From positions 744,001 to 808,000 of the forward strand of contig NZ_JAVRHX010000001.1 of assembly GCF_031846345.1 (NCBI RefSeq): a stretch of 64,000 nt of DNA. The letters run 5' to 3'. Source of the DNA: Glaciecola petra. GTDB lineage: Bacteria > Pseudomonadota > Gammaproteobacteria > Enterobacterales > Alteromonadaceae. The position numbers and the translations under genes are program-made. Shown piece after piece: positions 26,342 through 35,828 of the stretch. Below the pieces are notes generated by a model that ran no database searches, was not told the DNA's origin, and worked only from the letters and a program-made list of their open reading frames with translations. The first letter of the stretch is position 1. Each line of letters opens with the position of its first letter.

Positions 26342-29185
26342 ATGAAAAATATGAAAAAATCTAGTTTGTTTAGCATGTTAGTCGTCGTTTATTTTATGCT
26401 CGCCGCTTGTCAGCAACCCCAAGTCGATAAAGACAAATCTTCGTTTAATCAGGCTGAATTAACCGGAGATGCTTTTAAATATCATCAATATGAACTAGAA
26501 AATGGCCTAACCGTCATTTTGCATCCAGATGGTTCAGATCCCTTAGTCAACGTAAACGTGACTTACCATGTTGGTTCTGCTAGAGAAGAATATGGACGAT
26601 CGGGTTTTGCACATTTTTTTGAGCATATGATGTTTCAAGGTTCTGAAAATGTAGCTGATGAAGAACACTTTAAATTGATTACGGAAGCTGGAGGCAACTT
26701 AAATGGTACAACCAATAGTGACCGGACTAATTATTTTCAAACCATTCCCGCAAACCAGTTAGAAAAAGTACTATGGTTAGAAGCAGATCGTATGGGTTTT
26801 TTGTTGCCTGCAGTTACTCAAGAAAAATTTGAGAATCAACGCGAAACAGTCAAAAACGAAAGAGGTCAGCGGGTTGATAATAGGCCTTATGGCTTGCGTT
26901 CAGAAAGAGTTAGAGAAGCTTTGTATCCCAAAGGTCATCCATATTCTTGGTCAACAATTGGCTATGTTGAAGATCTAGATCGCGTTAATGTTGACGATTT
27001 AAAACGCTTTTTCAAGCGCTGGTATGGCCCTAATAATGCCGTTCTAACGATTGGCGGCGACATTGATATAGCTCAAACTAAGCAATGGATTAGCAAATAT
27101 TTTGGCCCTATACCGCGTGGCCCAGAGGTAAAGTCGGCTAAAAAGCAACCGTCTGCACTAGACGAAACCCGATATATTACTTTAGAAGATAAAGTCCACC
27201 TGCCGTTGTTACAAGTCACATTCCCAACGGTTTATAGCGATCATCCTGACGAGCCAGCCCTTGATGTGTTAGCAAGTATATTGGGGAGTGGACGTACATC
27301 TTTATTATATAAAAACATGGTAAAAAATGGTTTTGCCGTGCAAGCGCAAGCAAGTCATCCTTGTCGTGAATTAGCGTGTGAATTTCTTCTCTTAGCGTTA
27401 GCTAATCCTAGCAAGGTAAGTGATTTAAGTGCTCTAAATGACATTATCAATGCATCTTTGGATGAATTTGAAAAAAGAGGTGTTGAAGATGATGATTTAC
27501 AGCGTGTTAAAACGAGCATAGAAACAAGCAGTATTTATAACTTACAGAGTGTAGCAGGAAAAGTTGGGGTCATGGCATCAAGCCAAATATATAGGGGAAC
27601 ACCAGATACCGTTCAATTTGATTTAGACCGATATAATGCTGTCACTGAAGCCGATGTAATGCGTGTTTATAATACTTTCATTAAAGGTAAAAATGCTGTC
27701 GTACTAAGTATTGTTCCTACCGGACAAAGTAAAATTGCTGCTGCCCAGAGCAATTTTAGTTTACAAGATAGAGTAATACCGGTACAGCAAGAAATGGCCA
27801 ATATTGGCGAAGCTCCGGTTATTATCGATTCTTTTGACAGAAGCATTCAGCCAAGCGCTCAAGCGAGTAAAGCCGTTAACGTTCCTCAATTTTGGGAAAC
27901 AACTTTGGGCAATGGTATTAAGGTATTAGGACTCGAGTCAAATGAAACACCTACCTTGTCATTTTCGCTAAGTTTAGAAGGAGGGGTATTGCTCGATCCC
28001 TTAGATAAAACTGGCTTAGCTAGTATGACTGCCGCCATGATGAATGAAAGTACACTCAATTTTAGTAGCGAAGAGTTAAGTAATGAATTACGGTTAATTG
28101 GCAGTTCTATTTCATTTAGTTCGAATGGTCGGTACACAAATATTTACGTTAACACTCTAAGTAAACACGTTGATAAAACCTTAGCCTTATTGCAAGAAAA
28201 GTTATTTAATCCAGCATTCTTGGAAGCAGATTTTAAACGACTTAAACAGCGCAATATTCAAGCCATGGAGCAGTCTTTAAATAATCCATCTACGCTTATG
28301 TCGAGGGCGCGTGAAATGGTTTTATATGGTAAAGAATCACGATTAGGTATACCTGATTCTGGCACTTTGCAAAGTATTGATGCGATAACCTTGGATGATG
28401 TTAAAGGGTTCTATGAGCAGTATTACCGACCAGATTTTGCTACGCTTGTGGTGGTTGGTGACGCGGATAAAGCTAAGGTACTTGAATTCACAGTTATGTT
28501 GAATGATTGGAAAAAAAGTGGATACAAGCTTCCAGATTTCACAATCGATAAAAATATAGATAAAGGCAAATTGTTTATTGTGGATAATCCAGGTGGGGTG
28601 CAATCAATAGTGAATATCGTTCGACACGGACCTGTTTATGACCCTTATGATGAGTATTTTAAACTTTCATTAGCCAATTTTAGTTTAGGTGGAATGTTTA
28701 ATAGCCGTATCAATTTAAATTTACGCGAAGACAAAGGGTACACCTATGGCACTCGCAGTCGCTTTTCAGGCGGTAAATTAACCGGCACATTTACTGCGTC
28801 TGCGGATGTTACGGCAGAGTTCACAAAAGAAAGCATACAAGAGTTTTTAACGGAGATTGAGCAGTATCAACAACATGGGATGACAGCAGAAGAGCTTGTG
28901 TTTATGCAATCGGCCTATACACAGTCTGATGCTTTGAGATATGAAACGCCAAGGCAAAAAGCAGGCTTTCTAATTCGTCTTTCTTCATTAGGCTTAGATG
29001 AAGACTACACTGCAAAACAACAAGAGATTATACAAAATATCACAACCACAGAACTAAATGCTCTAGCCGCCAAATGGTTAGTTAGCGATAAAATGCATAT
29101 AATTGTTGTCGGAGATGCAAAAAAACTGCAAGATTCTTTAGAGGATTTTGATCGAGATATTGAAGTGATTGAAATACTGAGGTAG
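26342..29185 (+). CDS. M16 family zinc metallopeptidase, predicted lipoprotein
   Basis: 947 residues. The signal ends in a lipobox (MLAACQQ, lipidation at the cysteine), placing it in the envelope, probably the periplasm. The first M16 half has the inverted zinc motif HFFEH (about residues 94-98) with the downstream glutamate helix; a second, zinc-less M16 half follows (from about 520). The size matches two-domain periplasmic M16 proteases of Alteromonadales. They degrade small peptides inside a closed chamber. The substrate is unknown. ATG 26342 and ATG 26351 are both possible starts. Confidence 0.9.
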   Translation: MKNMKKSSLFSMLVVVYFMLAACQQPQVDKDKSSFNQAELTGDAFKYHQYELENGLTVILHPDGSDPLVNVNVTYHVGSAREEYGRSGFAHFFEHMMFQGSENVADEEHFKLITEAGGNLNGTTNSDRTNYFQTIPANQLEKVLWLEADRMGFLLPAVTQEKFENQRETVKNERGQRVDNRPYGLRSERVREALYPKGHPYSWSTIGYVEDLDRVNVDDLKRFFKRWYGPNNAVLTIGGDIDIAQTKQWISKYFGPIPRGPEVKSAKKQPSALDETRYITLEDKVHLPLLQVTFPTVYSDHPDEPALDVLASILGSGRTSLLYKNMVKNGFAVQAQASHPCRELACEFLLLALANPSKVSDLSALNDIINASLDEFEKRGVEDDDLQRVKTSIETSSIYNLQSVAGKVGVMASSQIYRGTPDTVQFDLDRYNAVTEADVMRVYNTFIKGKNAVVLSIVPTGQSKIAAAQSNFSLQDRVIPVQQEMANIGEAPVIIDSFDRSIQPSAQASKAVNVPQFWETTLGNGIKVLGLESNETPTLSFSLSLEGGVLLDPLDKTGLASMTAAMMNESTLNFSSEELSNELRLIGSSISFSSNGRYTNIYVNTLSKHVDKTLALLQEKLFNPAFLEADFKRLKQRNIQAMEQSLNNPSTLMSRAREMVLYGKESRLGIPDSGTLQSIDAITLDDVKGFYEQYYRPDFATLVVVGDADKAKVLEFTVMLNDWKKSGYKLPDFTIDKNIDKGKLFIVDNPGGVQSIVNIVRHGPVYDPYDEYFKLSLANFSLGGMFNSRINLNLREDKGYTYGTRSRFSGGKLTGTFTASADVTAEFTKESIQEFLTEIEQYQQHGMTAEELVFMQSAYTQSDALRYETPRQKAGFLIRLSSLGLDEDYTAKQQEIIQNITTTELNALAAKWLVSDKMHIIVVGDAKKLQDSLEDFDRDIEVIEILR

Positions 29186-29258
29186 AAAAGTCGGTCTACT
29201 CGGTCATTCAATAAAAGCTTAGATTAAACGTATATTAAAAATAAAATAGAAGGTTATT

Positions 29259-30851
29259 TTGACAGAAAAACAACACACTTTTGAGCAACGTTTGGCCGCC
29301 ATATCGGCATCATCGTTTTGTGCTCCATTAAAAGATATTAAACATGGTGTTGAGAGAGAGACCTTAAGAGTTAACAATGATGGCGGTATTGCCACAAGTG
29401 AGCATCCTGTTGCGTTGGGTTCAGCCCTTACCAACGACTGGATTACAACTGATTTTTCTGAATCATTGCTAGAATTCATTACGCCTCCCGATAGCGATAT
29501 TAATAAAACAATTTCGCAATTAATCGATATTCACAAGTTCACATACGAATCTATTGGGAATGAGTTGTTATGGCCAATGAGCATGCCTTGTTTTATTGAT
29601 TCAGAGACCAATATCCCGATCGCCAAGTATGGCCAATCAAACGTCGCGAAAATGAAAGAAGTTTACCGTCAGGGTTTGCATCATCGTTACGGAAGTATGA
29701 TGCAAGTCATATCGGGCGTACATTTTAATTTTTCATTACCTGAGAGCTTTTGGCAAAAATGGTGTGAATTGCACGCTGAATCGTGGAATAAGCATACTCA
29801 ATCTGCTCATTATTATGCAATGGTGAGAAACTTCAGGCGTTTAGCATGGGTTATTCCGTATTTATTTGGTGCCTCACCAGCTCTTTGTGGGTCATTTATC
29901 TCGCATAGAAACATAGCCCACCAGTTTAAAAAAGTAGGAAAAGGTACTTTATATATGCCTTACGCAACATCGTTGCGAATGAGTGACCTAGGCTATACGA
30001 GTAGCGCACAATCCAACCTTAGTATTTGTTACAACAATTTGGATACCTATGTGGCTACCTTACGCAGTGCAATTGGGCAGCATGCACCTGAATATGCGCA
30101 TTTAGGGCATAGTGAGAAAGACGGTTGGCAACAATTAAATGCTAACGTTTTACAAATTGAAAATGAGTTATATTCGCCGATTAGGCCAAAACAAGTAGCT
30201 AAATCCCTCGAAATGCCGACAAATGCACTTGAGGATAGGGGAGTAAGTTATCTTGAGGTTCGTTCATTGGATGTAAATCCTTATTCGCCAATTGGAATTG
30301 ATTCTGAACAGTTTTATTTCCTAGACGTATTTTTATTGCATTGTTTGTTAACACCTTCAGCACAGTTTCAGGGGGATGATTATAGTGTCACCCAAAACAA
30401 TATGGATAAATCGGTCAAAGAAGGACGGAATCCTGAACTGATGCTAAACAAAGAAGGCTTAGCCATTAAACTTAGCGACTGGGGATGTGAACTAATAGAA
30501 GAATTCTCACAAATTGCGGATTTACTAGATAAAACAAATAACACAAAAAATTATTCAAAAGCCGTCCAAAAACAAAAAGATAAATTTATTAATCCAGAAT
30601 TAACGCCTTCTGGTTTGTGGCTGAAAACCTTACTCGATAACGATATAGATAATAGTAGCTTGGGACTTGAACTTGCTAAACAATATAAACAGCACAATCT
30701 CGGTCTACAGTATAAAAATATGACAAGAGAGGATTTTGAAGAACAAGCTAAGCTGTCTTTTGATGCGCAAATGTCTATAGAAAAAGCGGACACGCTTTTG
30801 TTTAGCGATTTTATAGCATCATATTTTGGAAACCGTAAAAGCGGCGCATAG
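29259..30851 (+). CDS. gshA: glutamate-cysteine ligase (proteobacterial type)
   Basis: 530 residues, close to E. coli GshA (518). The N-terminal KHGVERETLRVN carries the ATP/metal-binding glutamates, then VISGVHFNFSLPESFW and LEVRSLDVNPYSPIGI follow. It catalyses the first step of glutathione synthesis. The start is a TTG, supported by TAGAAGG five bases upstream (29247-29253). It may be a single-gene unit. Confidence 0.95.
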   Translation: MTEKQHTFEQRLAAISASSFCAPLKDIKHGVERETLRVNNDGGIATSEHPVALGSALTNDWITTDFSESLLEFITPPDSDINKTISQLIDIHKFTYESIGNELLWPMSMPCFIDSETNIPIAKYGQSNVAKMKEVYRQGLHHRYGSMMQVISGVHFNFSLPESFWQKWCELHAESWNKHTQSAHYYAMVRNFRRLAWVIPYLFGASPALCGSFISHRNIAHQFKKVGKGTLYMPYATSLRMSDLGYTSSAQSNLSICYNNLDTYVATLRSAIGQHAPEYAHLGHSEKDGWQQLNANVLQIENELYSPIRPKQVAKSLEMPTNALEDRGVSYLEVRSLDVNPYSPIGIDSEQFYFLDVFLLHCLLTPSAQFQGDDYSVTQNNMDKSVKEGRNPELMLNKEGLAIKLSDWGCELIEEFSQIADLLDKTNNTKNYSKAVQKQKDKFINPELTPSGLWLKTLLDNDIDNSSLGLELAKQYKQHNLGLQYKNMTREDFEEQAKLSFDAQMSIEKADTLLFSDFIASYFGNRKSGA

Positions 30852-30896
30852 TTAATTCGGCCGTCAAATTTCTTATCTCGATAAAGATGTTTAGGC

Positions 30897-30925
30897 AAAA
30901 AAAAGCCTGATGAATAACATCAGGC
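30897..30925 (-). terminator. minus-strand intrinsic terminator with no annotated minus-strand gene
   Basis: GCCTGATG (30905-30912) and CATCAGGC (30918-30925) pair perfectly around AATAA. Eight A residues (30897-30904) give a T run only when read on the minus strand. Both flanking genes are on the plus strand, so this would end an antisense or small-RNA transcript, or act only as a plus-strand hairpin lacking a T run. Confidence 0.55.
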
Positions 30926-30995
30926 AATACACACTTAGGGAAACATTTGAAACACACATTAGTAAGAGCATCGGTTTTAGGATAAGTTCAGAATA

Positions 30996-31619
30996 ATGTT
31001 AAAAAATATCAAATTAATGATGATTTTTGTCAGTTGCATGGTTTTAATCAGTGCTTGTAGCACAACTGTGCCCTCTGAACGTGAAAATTTATGCCGAATA
31101 TTTGAAGAGAAAGATGATTGGTATGATGCCGCTGCGGATATGCGAGAAAAGTGGGGAGTGCCCATTCACGTTCCTATGTCTATGATGTATCAGGAAAGTT
31201 CCTTTCGGCATGATGCAAAGCCCCCGCGTGATTATATTTTGTTTGGTTTAGTGCCATGGGGGAGGGTCAGTTCTGCGTATGGTTATGCACAAGCTAAAAC
31301 AATGACATGGAACGACTATGTCAAAGAAACAGGCAATCGCTATGCCGACAGAGACGATTTTGAAGATGCGATCGACTTCATGGGTTGGTTTATTAGCAAA
31401 ACAAATACGATTAACAAAATATCAAAATGGGACGCAAGGGCACAATACCTTAATTATCACGAAGGTTGGGGTGGATACAAGCGCAAAAGCTATCGTCAAA
31501 AGGCGTGGCTGATAAAAGTTGCAGACAAAGTTGACGAACGTGCAAGGCGTTACGCCACGCAACTAAAAACTTGTGAAGATGACCTTAAGAGTGGCTGGTT
31601 TTTTGGAATTTTTGACTAG
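30996..31619 (+). CDS. SLT-domain lipoprotein (lytic transglycosylase-like)
   Basis: 207 residues with a lipobox (LISACSTT, lipidated Cys near 21) and a lysozyme-like fold segment. MSMMYQESSFRHDAKPP provides the catalytic glutamate in the E-S-S-F motif of SLT transglycosylases, and YGYAQAKTMTW, YLNYHEGWGGY follow. It would cleave peptidoglycan at the inner face of the outer membrane. It is a member of a small lipoprotein SLT family that is often annotated only by domain. Confidence 0.85.
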   Translation: MLKNIKLMMIFVSCMVLISACSTTVPSERENLCRIFEEKDDWYDAAADMREKWGVPIHVPMSMMYQESSFRHDAKPPRDYILFGLVPWGRVSSAYGYAQAKTMTWNDYVKETGNRYADRDDFEDAIDFMGWFISKTNTINKISKWDARAQYLNYHEGWGGYKRKSYRQKAWLIKVADKVDERARRYATQLKTCEDDLKSGWFFGIFD

Positions 31620-31633
31620 ATTACGCAAATTAT

Positions 31634-31698
31634 TTGATCTAGATTAAGTTTCCATACTGTTTTGGGTATTGACGATAGATAAGATTGATCAAGATCAT
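31634..31698 (+). promoter_or_regulatory. two FNR/EtrA-like boxes
   Basis: TTGATctagATTAA (31634-31647) and TTGATcaagATCAT (31685-31698) each match 9 of the 10 conserved bases of the FNR consensus TTGAT-N4-ATCAA. Their centres are 51 bases apart. The second is 28.5 bases upstream of a TATGCT -10 (31720-31725), almost exactly class II activator spacing. They precede the DUF3149 micro-gene. Confidence 0.6.
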
Positions 31699-31766
31699 CA
31701 AAATTTCCTGCAAGAATACTATGCTTAAGCCAAGTTATTTTGTTTAGCAAACTTTGGAGAAGCATT

Positions 31767-31889
31767 ATGTTGGAACTATTACTCAATGATCCAGTTGCAT
31801 GGGGTTCAATCTTGGGCATATTTGTTGTCATTGCGATATGTGCATACTACGTCTATTTGTTTGTACATAACGTAAACGAAGACGCGTAA
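31767..31889 (+). CDS. DUF3149 small membrane protein, 40 aa
   Basis: ATG 31767 with GGAGA seven bases upstream encodes 40 residues: MLELLLNDPVAWGS, then one hydrophobic helix (ILGIFVVIAICAYYVYLF) and a short acidic tail. The DPVAWGS start and single helix match the DUF3149 family of small inner-membrane proteins. Its function is unknown. The paired FNR-like boxes upstream suggest expression under low oxygen, as could be expected of a respiratory accessory subunit, but that is inference. Confidence 0.8.
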   Translation: MLELLLNDPVAWGSILGIFVVIAICAYYVYLFVHNVNEDA

Positions 31890-31909
31890 GCAATTTAGAA
31901 AATTATTTT

Positions 31910-32461
31910 CTAAGACTTTAAGTTATCTAGCGTTTTAGTTATCAATACTAAAATAGCGCTATTCCCACCATATAGTTTTGGTGCGCGAACAAATGCCGCG
32001 ACTTCTGGATGCTGTACAAGCCAATTAGGTGTTTTGTATTTTAATATGCCGTTTCCGTGCCCATGAATTATTTGGATACAGGTATAGTTATTTTTGCTTG
32101 CCTCGCTGATAGCGCTAAGAATATCTTGTTTAGCTTGATTTGCCCGTAAACCGTGTAAATCAAGCTCTAAATCGGGAGGTACCATGCCCTTTGAAAGTTT
32201 TTTTACCCATTCACTACCAACATCACTTTCGTCACGAAAAAATTTTAATGGTTTATCCGTAGGCCAATAAGCTTCGAATTCGTCCGATATTTCTATACTG
32301 GCGCTTTCTCTGCGGCTTTCTTTAGGCACATTTTTTGTTTTTTTCAATGCAAGCTGGGCCATGCGTTCTTTTTTACTCATAACATAGCGGTCTTGTTTAA
32401 CTGGCTTGGCGTCCTTAAATAAAGATGCAAAGTCGGTATCACTTGAATTATTTTTGTTCAT
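31910..32461 (-). CDS. smrB: Smr-domain endonuclease (ribosome rescue factor)
   Basis: 183 residues: a basic N-terminal half, then an Smr domain (about 98-180) with LDLHGLRANQAKQDIL and the conserved IIHGHGNGILK. In E. coli SmrB (YfcN) cleaves mRNA at collided ribosomes. It sits divergently from prmB as in enterics, which supports the assignment. Its 3' end lies 20 bases from the DUF3149 gene. Confidence 0.9.
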   Translation of the reverse strand: MNKNNSSDTDFASLFKDAKPVKQDRYVMSKKERMAQLALKKTKNVPKESRRESASIEISDEFEAYWPTDKPLKFFRDESDVGSEWVKKLSKGMVPPDLELDLHGLRANQAKQDILSAISEASKNNYTCIQIIHGHGNGILKYKTPNWLVQHPEVAAFVRAPKLYGGNSAILVLITKTLDNLKS

Positions 32462-32548
32462 AAGCCTAATTTAAACAGAAAAATACATAAACTTTCGTTA
32501 TTATACGCGCATTCCCCTAAATTGTGTTAAACAAGCGAAGAAACTAGC

Positions 32549-33472
32549 ATGAACCAAGTATGCGCTGACTTAGAGACGGTAGCCGATTATGTGCGCTACG
32601 CGATAACCCAATTTAATCAGTATGATCTTTATTATGGACATGGAACCGATAATGCTTGGGAAGAAGCTCAAAGATTGGTTTTTACTGCACTTGCACTCCC
32701 ACTCGATTTAGAGCAAGAAGAGTGTAAATTGTTTTATCCTTGTAAGTTGACTCAAGCAGAAAGAACCATCATCAATGATTGGATCGATAAACGCGCTCAA
32801 GATGCAACGCCACTTCCGTACATTGCTCAGCAGGCTTGGTTTGCTGGTATGCCTTTTTATGTTGATGAACGCGTCTTAATTCCTCGTTCACCATTTGCTG
32901 AGCTAATTAATAAGGGCTTTGCACCCTTTTTAGATTCAAGTCCAAGCAATATTCTGGATATGTGTACTGGCGGTGGTTGTATTGCGATTGCCTTAGCTGC
33001 ACACTATCCCGATGCGCAAATTGACGCTGTAGATATAGACACAAATGCGTTGGCCGTCGCCTCTATTAACATACAAGAATATCAATTAGATCATAGAGTA
33101 TTCCCTTTGCAATCGGATTTATTTGACAACTTGAAAGGTCAAGGTTATGACTTGCTAGTAGTGAATCCACCTTATGTGGATGCTGAGGATATGAATGACT
33201 TACCCCAAGAATATTTGCATGAGCCTGAACTTGCCCTCGCTAGCGGAGAAGATGGTCTTGACCTTACTCAAAAATTATTAACCCAGGTCCTCGATTTTAT
33301 GAACGATGACGCTTGGTTATTTGTTGAGGTCGGAAATAGTGAAGTAAACTTTAATCAACGCTTTGGCGATTTAGAGGTGACATGGTGCTCCCTTGAACAA
33401 GGTGGTAGTGGTATATTTGCAGTTAACAAGCAACAGTTACTTGCGCAACAAGAAAAAATATCAAATTTATAA
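32549..33472 (+). CDS. prmB: ribosomal protein L3 N5-glutamine methyltransferase
   Basis: 307 residues, S-adenosylmethionine-dependent. SAM loop ILDMCTGGGCIAIALAAHYP (about 133-152) and the catalytic NPPY motif (VVNPPYVDAEDM) that holds the glutamine side chain. The N-terminal helical domain and the neighbours smrB and aroC distinguish it from PrmC. It methylates L3 during ribosome assembly. It lies 12 bases upstream of aroC. Confidence 0.93.
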   Translation: MNQVCADLETVADYVRYAITQFNQYDLYYGHGTDNAWEEAQRLVFTALALPLDLEQEECKLFYPCKLTQAERTIINDWIDKRAQDATPLPYIAQQAWFAGMPFYVDERVLIPRSPFAELINKGFAPFLDSSPSNILDMCTGGGCIAIALAAHYPDAQIDAVDIDTNALAVASINIQEYQLDHRVFPLQSDLFDNLKGQGYDLLVVNPPYVDAEDMNDLPQEYLHEPELALASGEDGLDLTQKLLTQVLDFMNDDAWLFVEVGNSEVNFNQRFGDLEVTWCSLEQGGSGIFAVNKQQLLAQQEKISNL

Positions 33473-33484
33473 AAAGGAAATAGA

Positions 33485-34585
33485 ATGTCAGGAAATACCT
33501 TTGGCAAATTATTTACGCTAAGCACTTTTGGCGAAAGTCACGGTATTGCGATTGGTGGGGTTGTAGATGGCTGCCCCCCGGGGTTAGCATTAAGTGAAGA
33601 CGACTTGCAGCCAGATTTGGATAGACGTCGTCCAGGAACTTCGAAATTCACTACGGCTCGTCGTGAAGCCGATGAAGTGACGATATTGTCAGGGGTGTTT
33701 GAAGGCAAAACCACAGGGGCTAGTATTGGCTTATTGATAAAAAACACTGATCAACGCAGTCAAGATTATTCAAAAATTAAAGATAGTTTCAGACCTGGCC
33801 ATGCTGATTATACATATCAGCAAAAATTTGGCTTACGCGATTATCGAGGCGGTGGGCGTTCTTCGGCGAGAGAAACCGCAATTCGTGTAGCGGCAGGTGG
33901 GATTGCAAAAAAATATCTAAAAGAAAACTATGGGATTGAGATAATGGGATACATCTCTCAGCTGGGTCCTATAAAAATAGAAAAAATAGACCATACCATT
34001 ACTAATGACAATCCTTTCTTTTGCCCAGATGAGAGTAAATTGGACGCACTAGAACAGTACATGCGTGATCTCAAAAAAGAAGGTAACTCAGTGGGTGCTA
34101 GAGTATCAGTGACGGCCACTAATATACCTTTAGGATTGGGTGAGCCTGTGTTTGATCGACTCGATGCCGATATCGCCCATGCAATGATGGGTATCAACGC
34201 TGTGAAAGGCGTTGAGTTAGGAGACGGTTTTGATGTAGTTGCACAGAAAGGAACTGAGCATAGAGATGAAATTTCGCCGCAAGGGTTTTATACCAATCAT
34301 GCCGGAGGTGTTTTAGGTGGTATTTCAACAGGGCAAGATTTACTCGTGCACATGGCACTCAAGCCTACATCAAGTATTAGTATTTCTGGCAGGACAGTAG
34401 ACATTAAAGGTGAATCTGCAGATATTATTACTAAAGGGAGACATGATCCCTGTGTAGGTATACGTGCTGTGCCTATCGCAGAGGCGATGTTAGCGCTTGT
34501 ATTAATGGATCATCTATTACGTCATAGAGGGCAAAATAGCAACGTAGATTCGCAAACGCCGCATATTCCTGCAAGTAGAGACTAA
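33485..34585 (+). CDS. aroC: chorismate synthase
   Basis: 366 residues, normal length. Family signatures GESHGIAIGGVVDGCPPG (start), RPGHADYTYQQKFGLRDYRGGGRSSARET and the C-terminal GRHDPCVGIRAVPIAEAM are all intact. It converts EPSP to chorismate using reduced FMN, the last step of the shikimate pathway. AAGGAAA precedes the ATG. Its stop abuts the next gene. Confidence 0.97.
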   Translation: MSGNTFGKLFTLSTFGESHGIAIGGVVDGCPPGLALSEDDLQPDLDRRRPGTSKFTTARREADEVTILSGVFEGKTTGASIGLLIKNTDQRSQDYSKIKDSFRPGHADYTYQQKFGLRDYRGGGRSSARETAIRVAAGGIAKKYLKENYGIEIMGYISQLGPIKIEKIDHTITNDNPFFCPDESKLDALEQYMRDLKKEGNSVGARVSVTATNIPLGLGEPVFDRLDADIAHAMMGINAVKGVELGDGFDVVAQKGTEHRDEISPQGFYTNHAGGVLGGISTGQDLLVHMALKPTSSISISGRTVDIKGESADIITKGRHDPCVGIRAVPIAEAMLALVLMDHLLRHRGQNSNVDSQTPHIPASRD

Positions 34586-35815
34586 TTGAAAAATATCAGT
34601 GCACTGCTGCTTGGGGAAAAGCGTCACGCTAGCGTGCACAGTAAAAGTAACCGAATTACGCTTGCGTTTACTTACTTTTTCTATTTTGGCCAACTCGGTA
34701 TTTTTGTTCCTTATATCGGTTTATTTCTTGATGACCGTGGCTATGACTCAAATCAAATTGGTATTTTACTTGCCTGCGTTGCACTTTCTCGTATTCTTGG
34801 CCCGAGTTTATGGGCCAATATCGCTGACAAAACTGGTAAAGTTGGCGAAGTATTAAGACTTGGCTGTCTTTTAGCGTTTTTAGTGTTTTTAGCGATTTAT
34901 TTGGTTTTTGATTTTTGGTTATTAACCTTAACATTTTGTTTGATGATGATGTTTTGGACGGCCGTGTTGCCGCAATTAGAGGTGATAACCGTTAAAGCTA
35001 CATCCAAGGCGAAAGGAGGTTATGGCAAACTAAGGCTTTGGGGAAGTATCGGTTTTATTGTTTGTAGTTTAATTATTGGTAAAGCGATCGATTTTTATGG
35101 TGCACAATTTATCCTTCTCGCCTCTAGCTGTACATTATTTGCACTTTATTTATGTAGCTTATTAGTTGTTGCACCTGAGCATAAGAAAGAACATGAAAGT
35201 CATAATATGGGGGAGTGGAAAAAAGCCCTGTCGTTGGTATTTGTTTTATTCTTATTAGGGAATTTATTGCTGCAAGTAAGTTTTGGCAGTTATTACAACT
35301 TTTTCTCCCTGTATATGCAAGACTTGGGCTATAGTGGTTTTGAAACGGGAATTTTTATCGCGCTGGGTGTGCTTTCAGAAGTTTTTATTTTTATATATGC
35401 GGGTCGTTTACTGAAGCGTTTTAATGTGATGTTATTATTAGCTTTAAGTATTTTACTTACAGGTATTCGCTGGCTAGCATTAGCTTTCTTTGCGCATGAG
35501 TTGTGGGTTATTGTGTTAAGCCAAATAATCCATGCGTTTAGTTTTGGCTTAACACATGTCGCTTCAGTTTACTTTTTAACCCATTTTTTTCCGGCGAGTT
35601 TTCAAAGCCGGGCACAGGCGCTTTATATTTCAATTTCATTCGGTATTGGCAGTGCTTTAGGCAGTTATATTGCGGGTAGAATGTGGTTACAAGGGCTAGG
35701 TTCGCAAGAAAGTTTTGTATTTTCAGCAATAATGGCTTTTGTAGGTGGTTTGCTCATGTTTGTGATAAAAGACCGCGGTAATATCAAGGCGCCCGATATT
35801 GAACAACGTACTTAA
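34586..35815 (+). CDS. MFS transporter (MFS_1-like, HcaT-type)
   Basis: 409 residues with about 12 membrane helices. The first helices (FYFGQLGIFVPYIGLFLDDRGYDSNQIG region) and LGPSLWANIADKTGK (loop 2-3 motif) resemble the 3-phenylpropionate/nucleoside-type MFS group. The substrate is unknown. The TTG start at 34586 touches the aroC stop and has no clear Shine-Dalgarno of its own; a GTG at 34634 is an alternative. Probably coupled to aroC. Confidence 0.8.
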   Translation: MKNISALLLGEKRHASVHSKSNRITLAFTYFFYFGQLGIFVPYIGLFLDDRGYDSNQIGILLACVALSRILGPSLWANIADKTGKVGEVLRLGCLLAFLVFLAIYLVFDFWLLTLTFCLMMMFWTAVLPQLEVITVKATSKAKGGYGKLRLWGSIGFIVCSLIIGKAIDFYGAQFILLASSCTLFALYLCSLLVVAPEHKKEHESHNMGEWKKALSLVFVLFLLGNLLLQVSFGSYYNFFSLYMQDLGYSGFETGIFIALGVLSEVFIFIYAGRLLKRFNVMLLLALSILLTGIRWLALAFFAHELWVIVLSQIIHAFSFGLTHVASVYFLTHFFPASFQSRAQALYISISFGIGSALGSYIAGRMWLQGLGSQESFVFSAIMAFVGGLLMFVIKDRGNIKAPDIEQRT

Positions 35816-35828
35816 CAGGTATTTAAAT

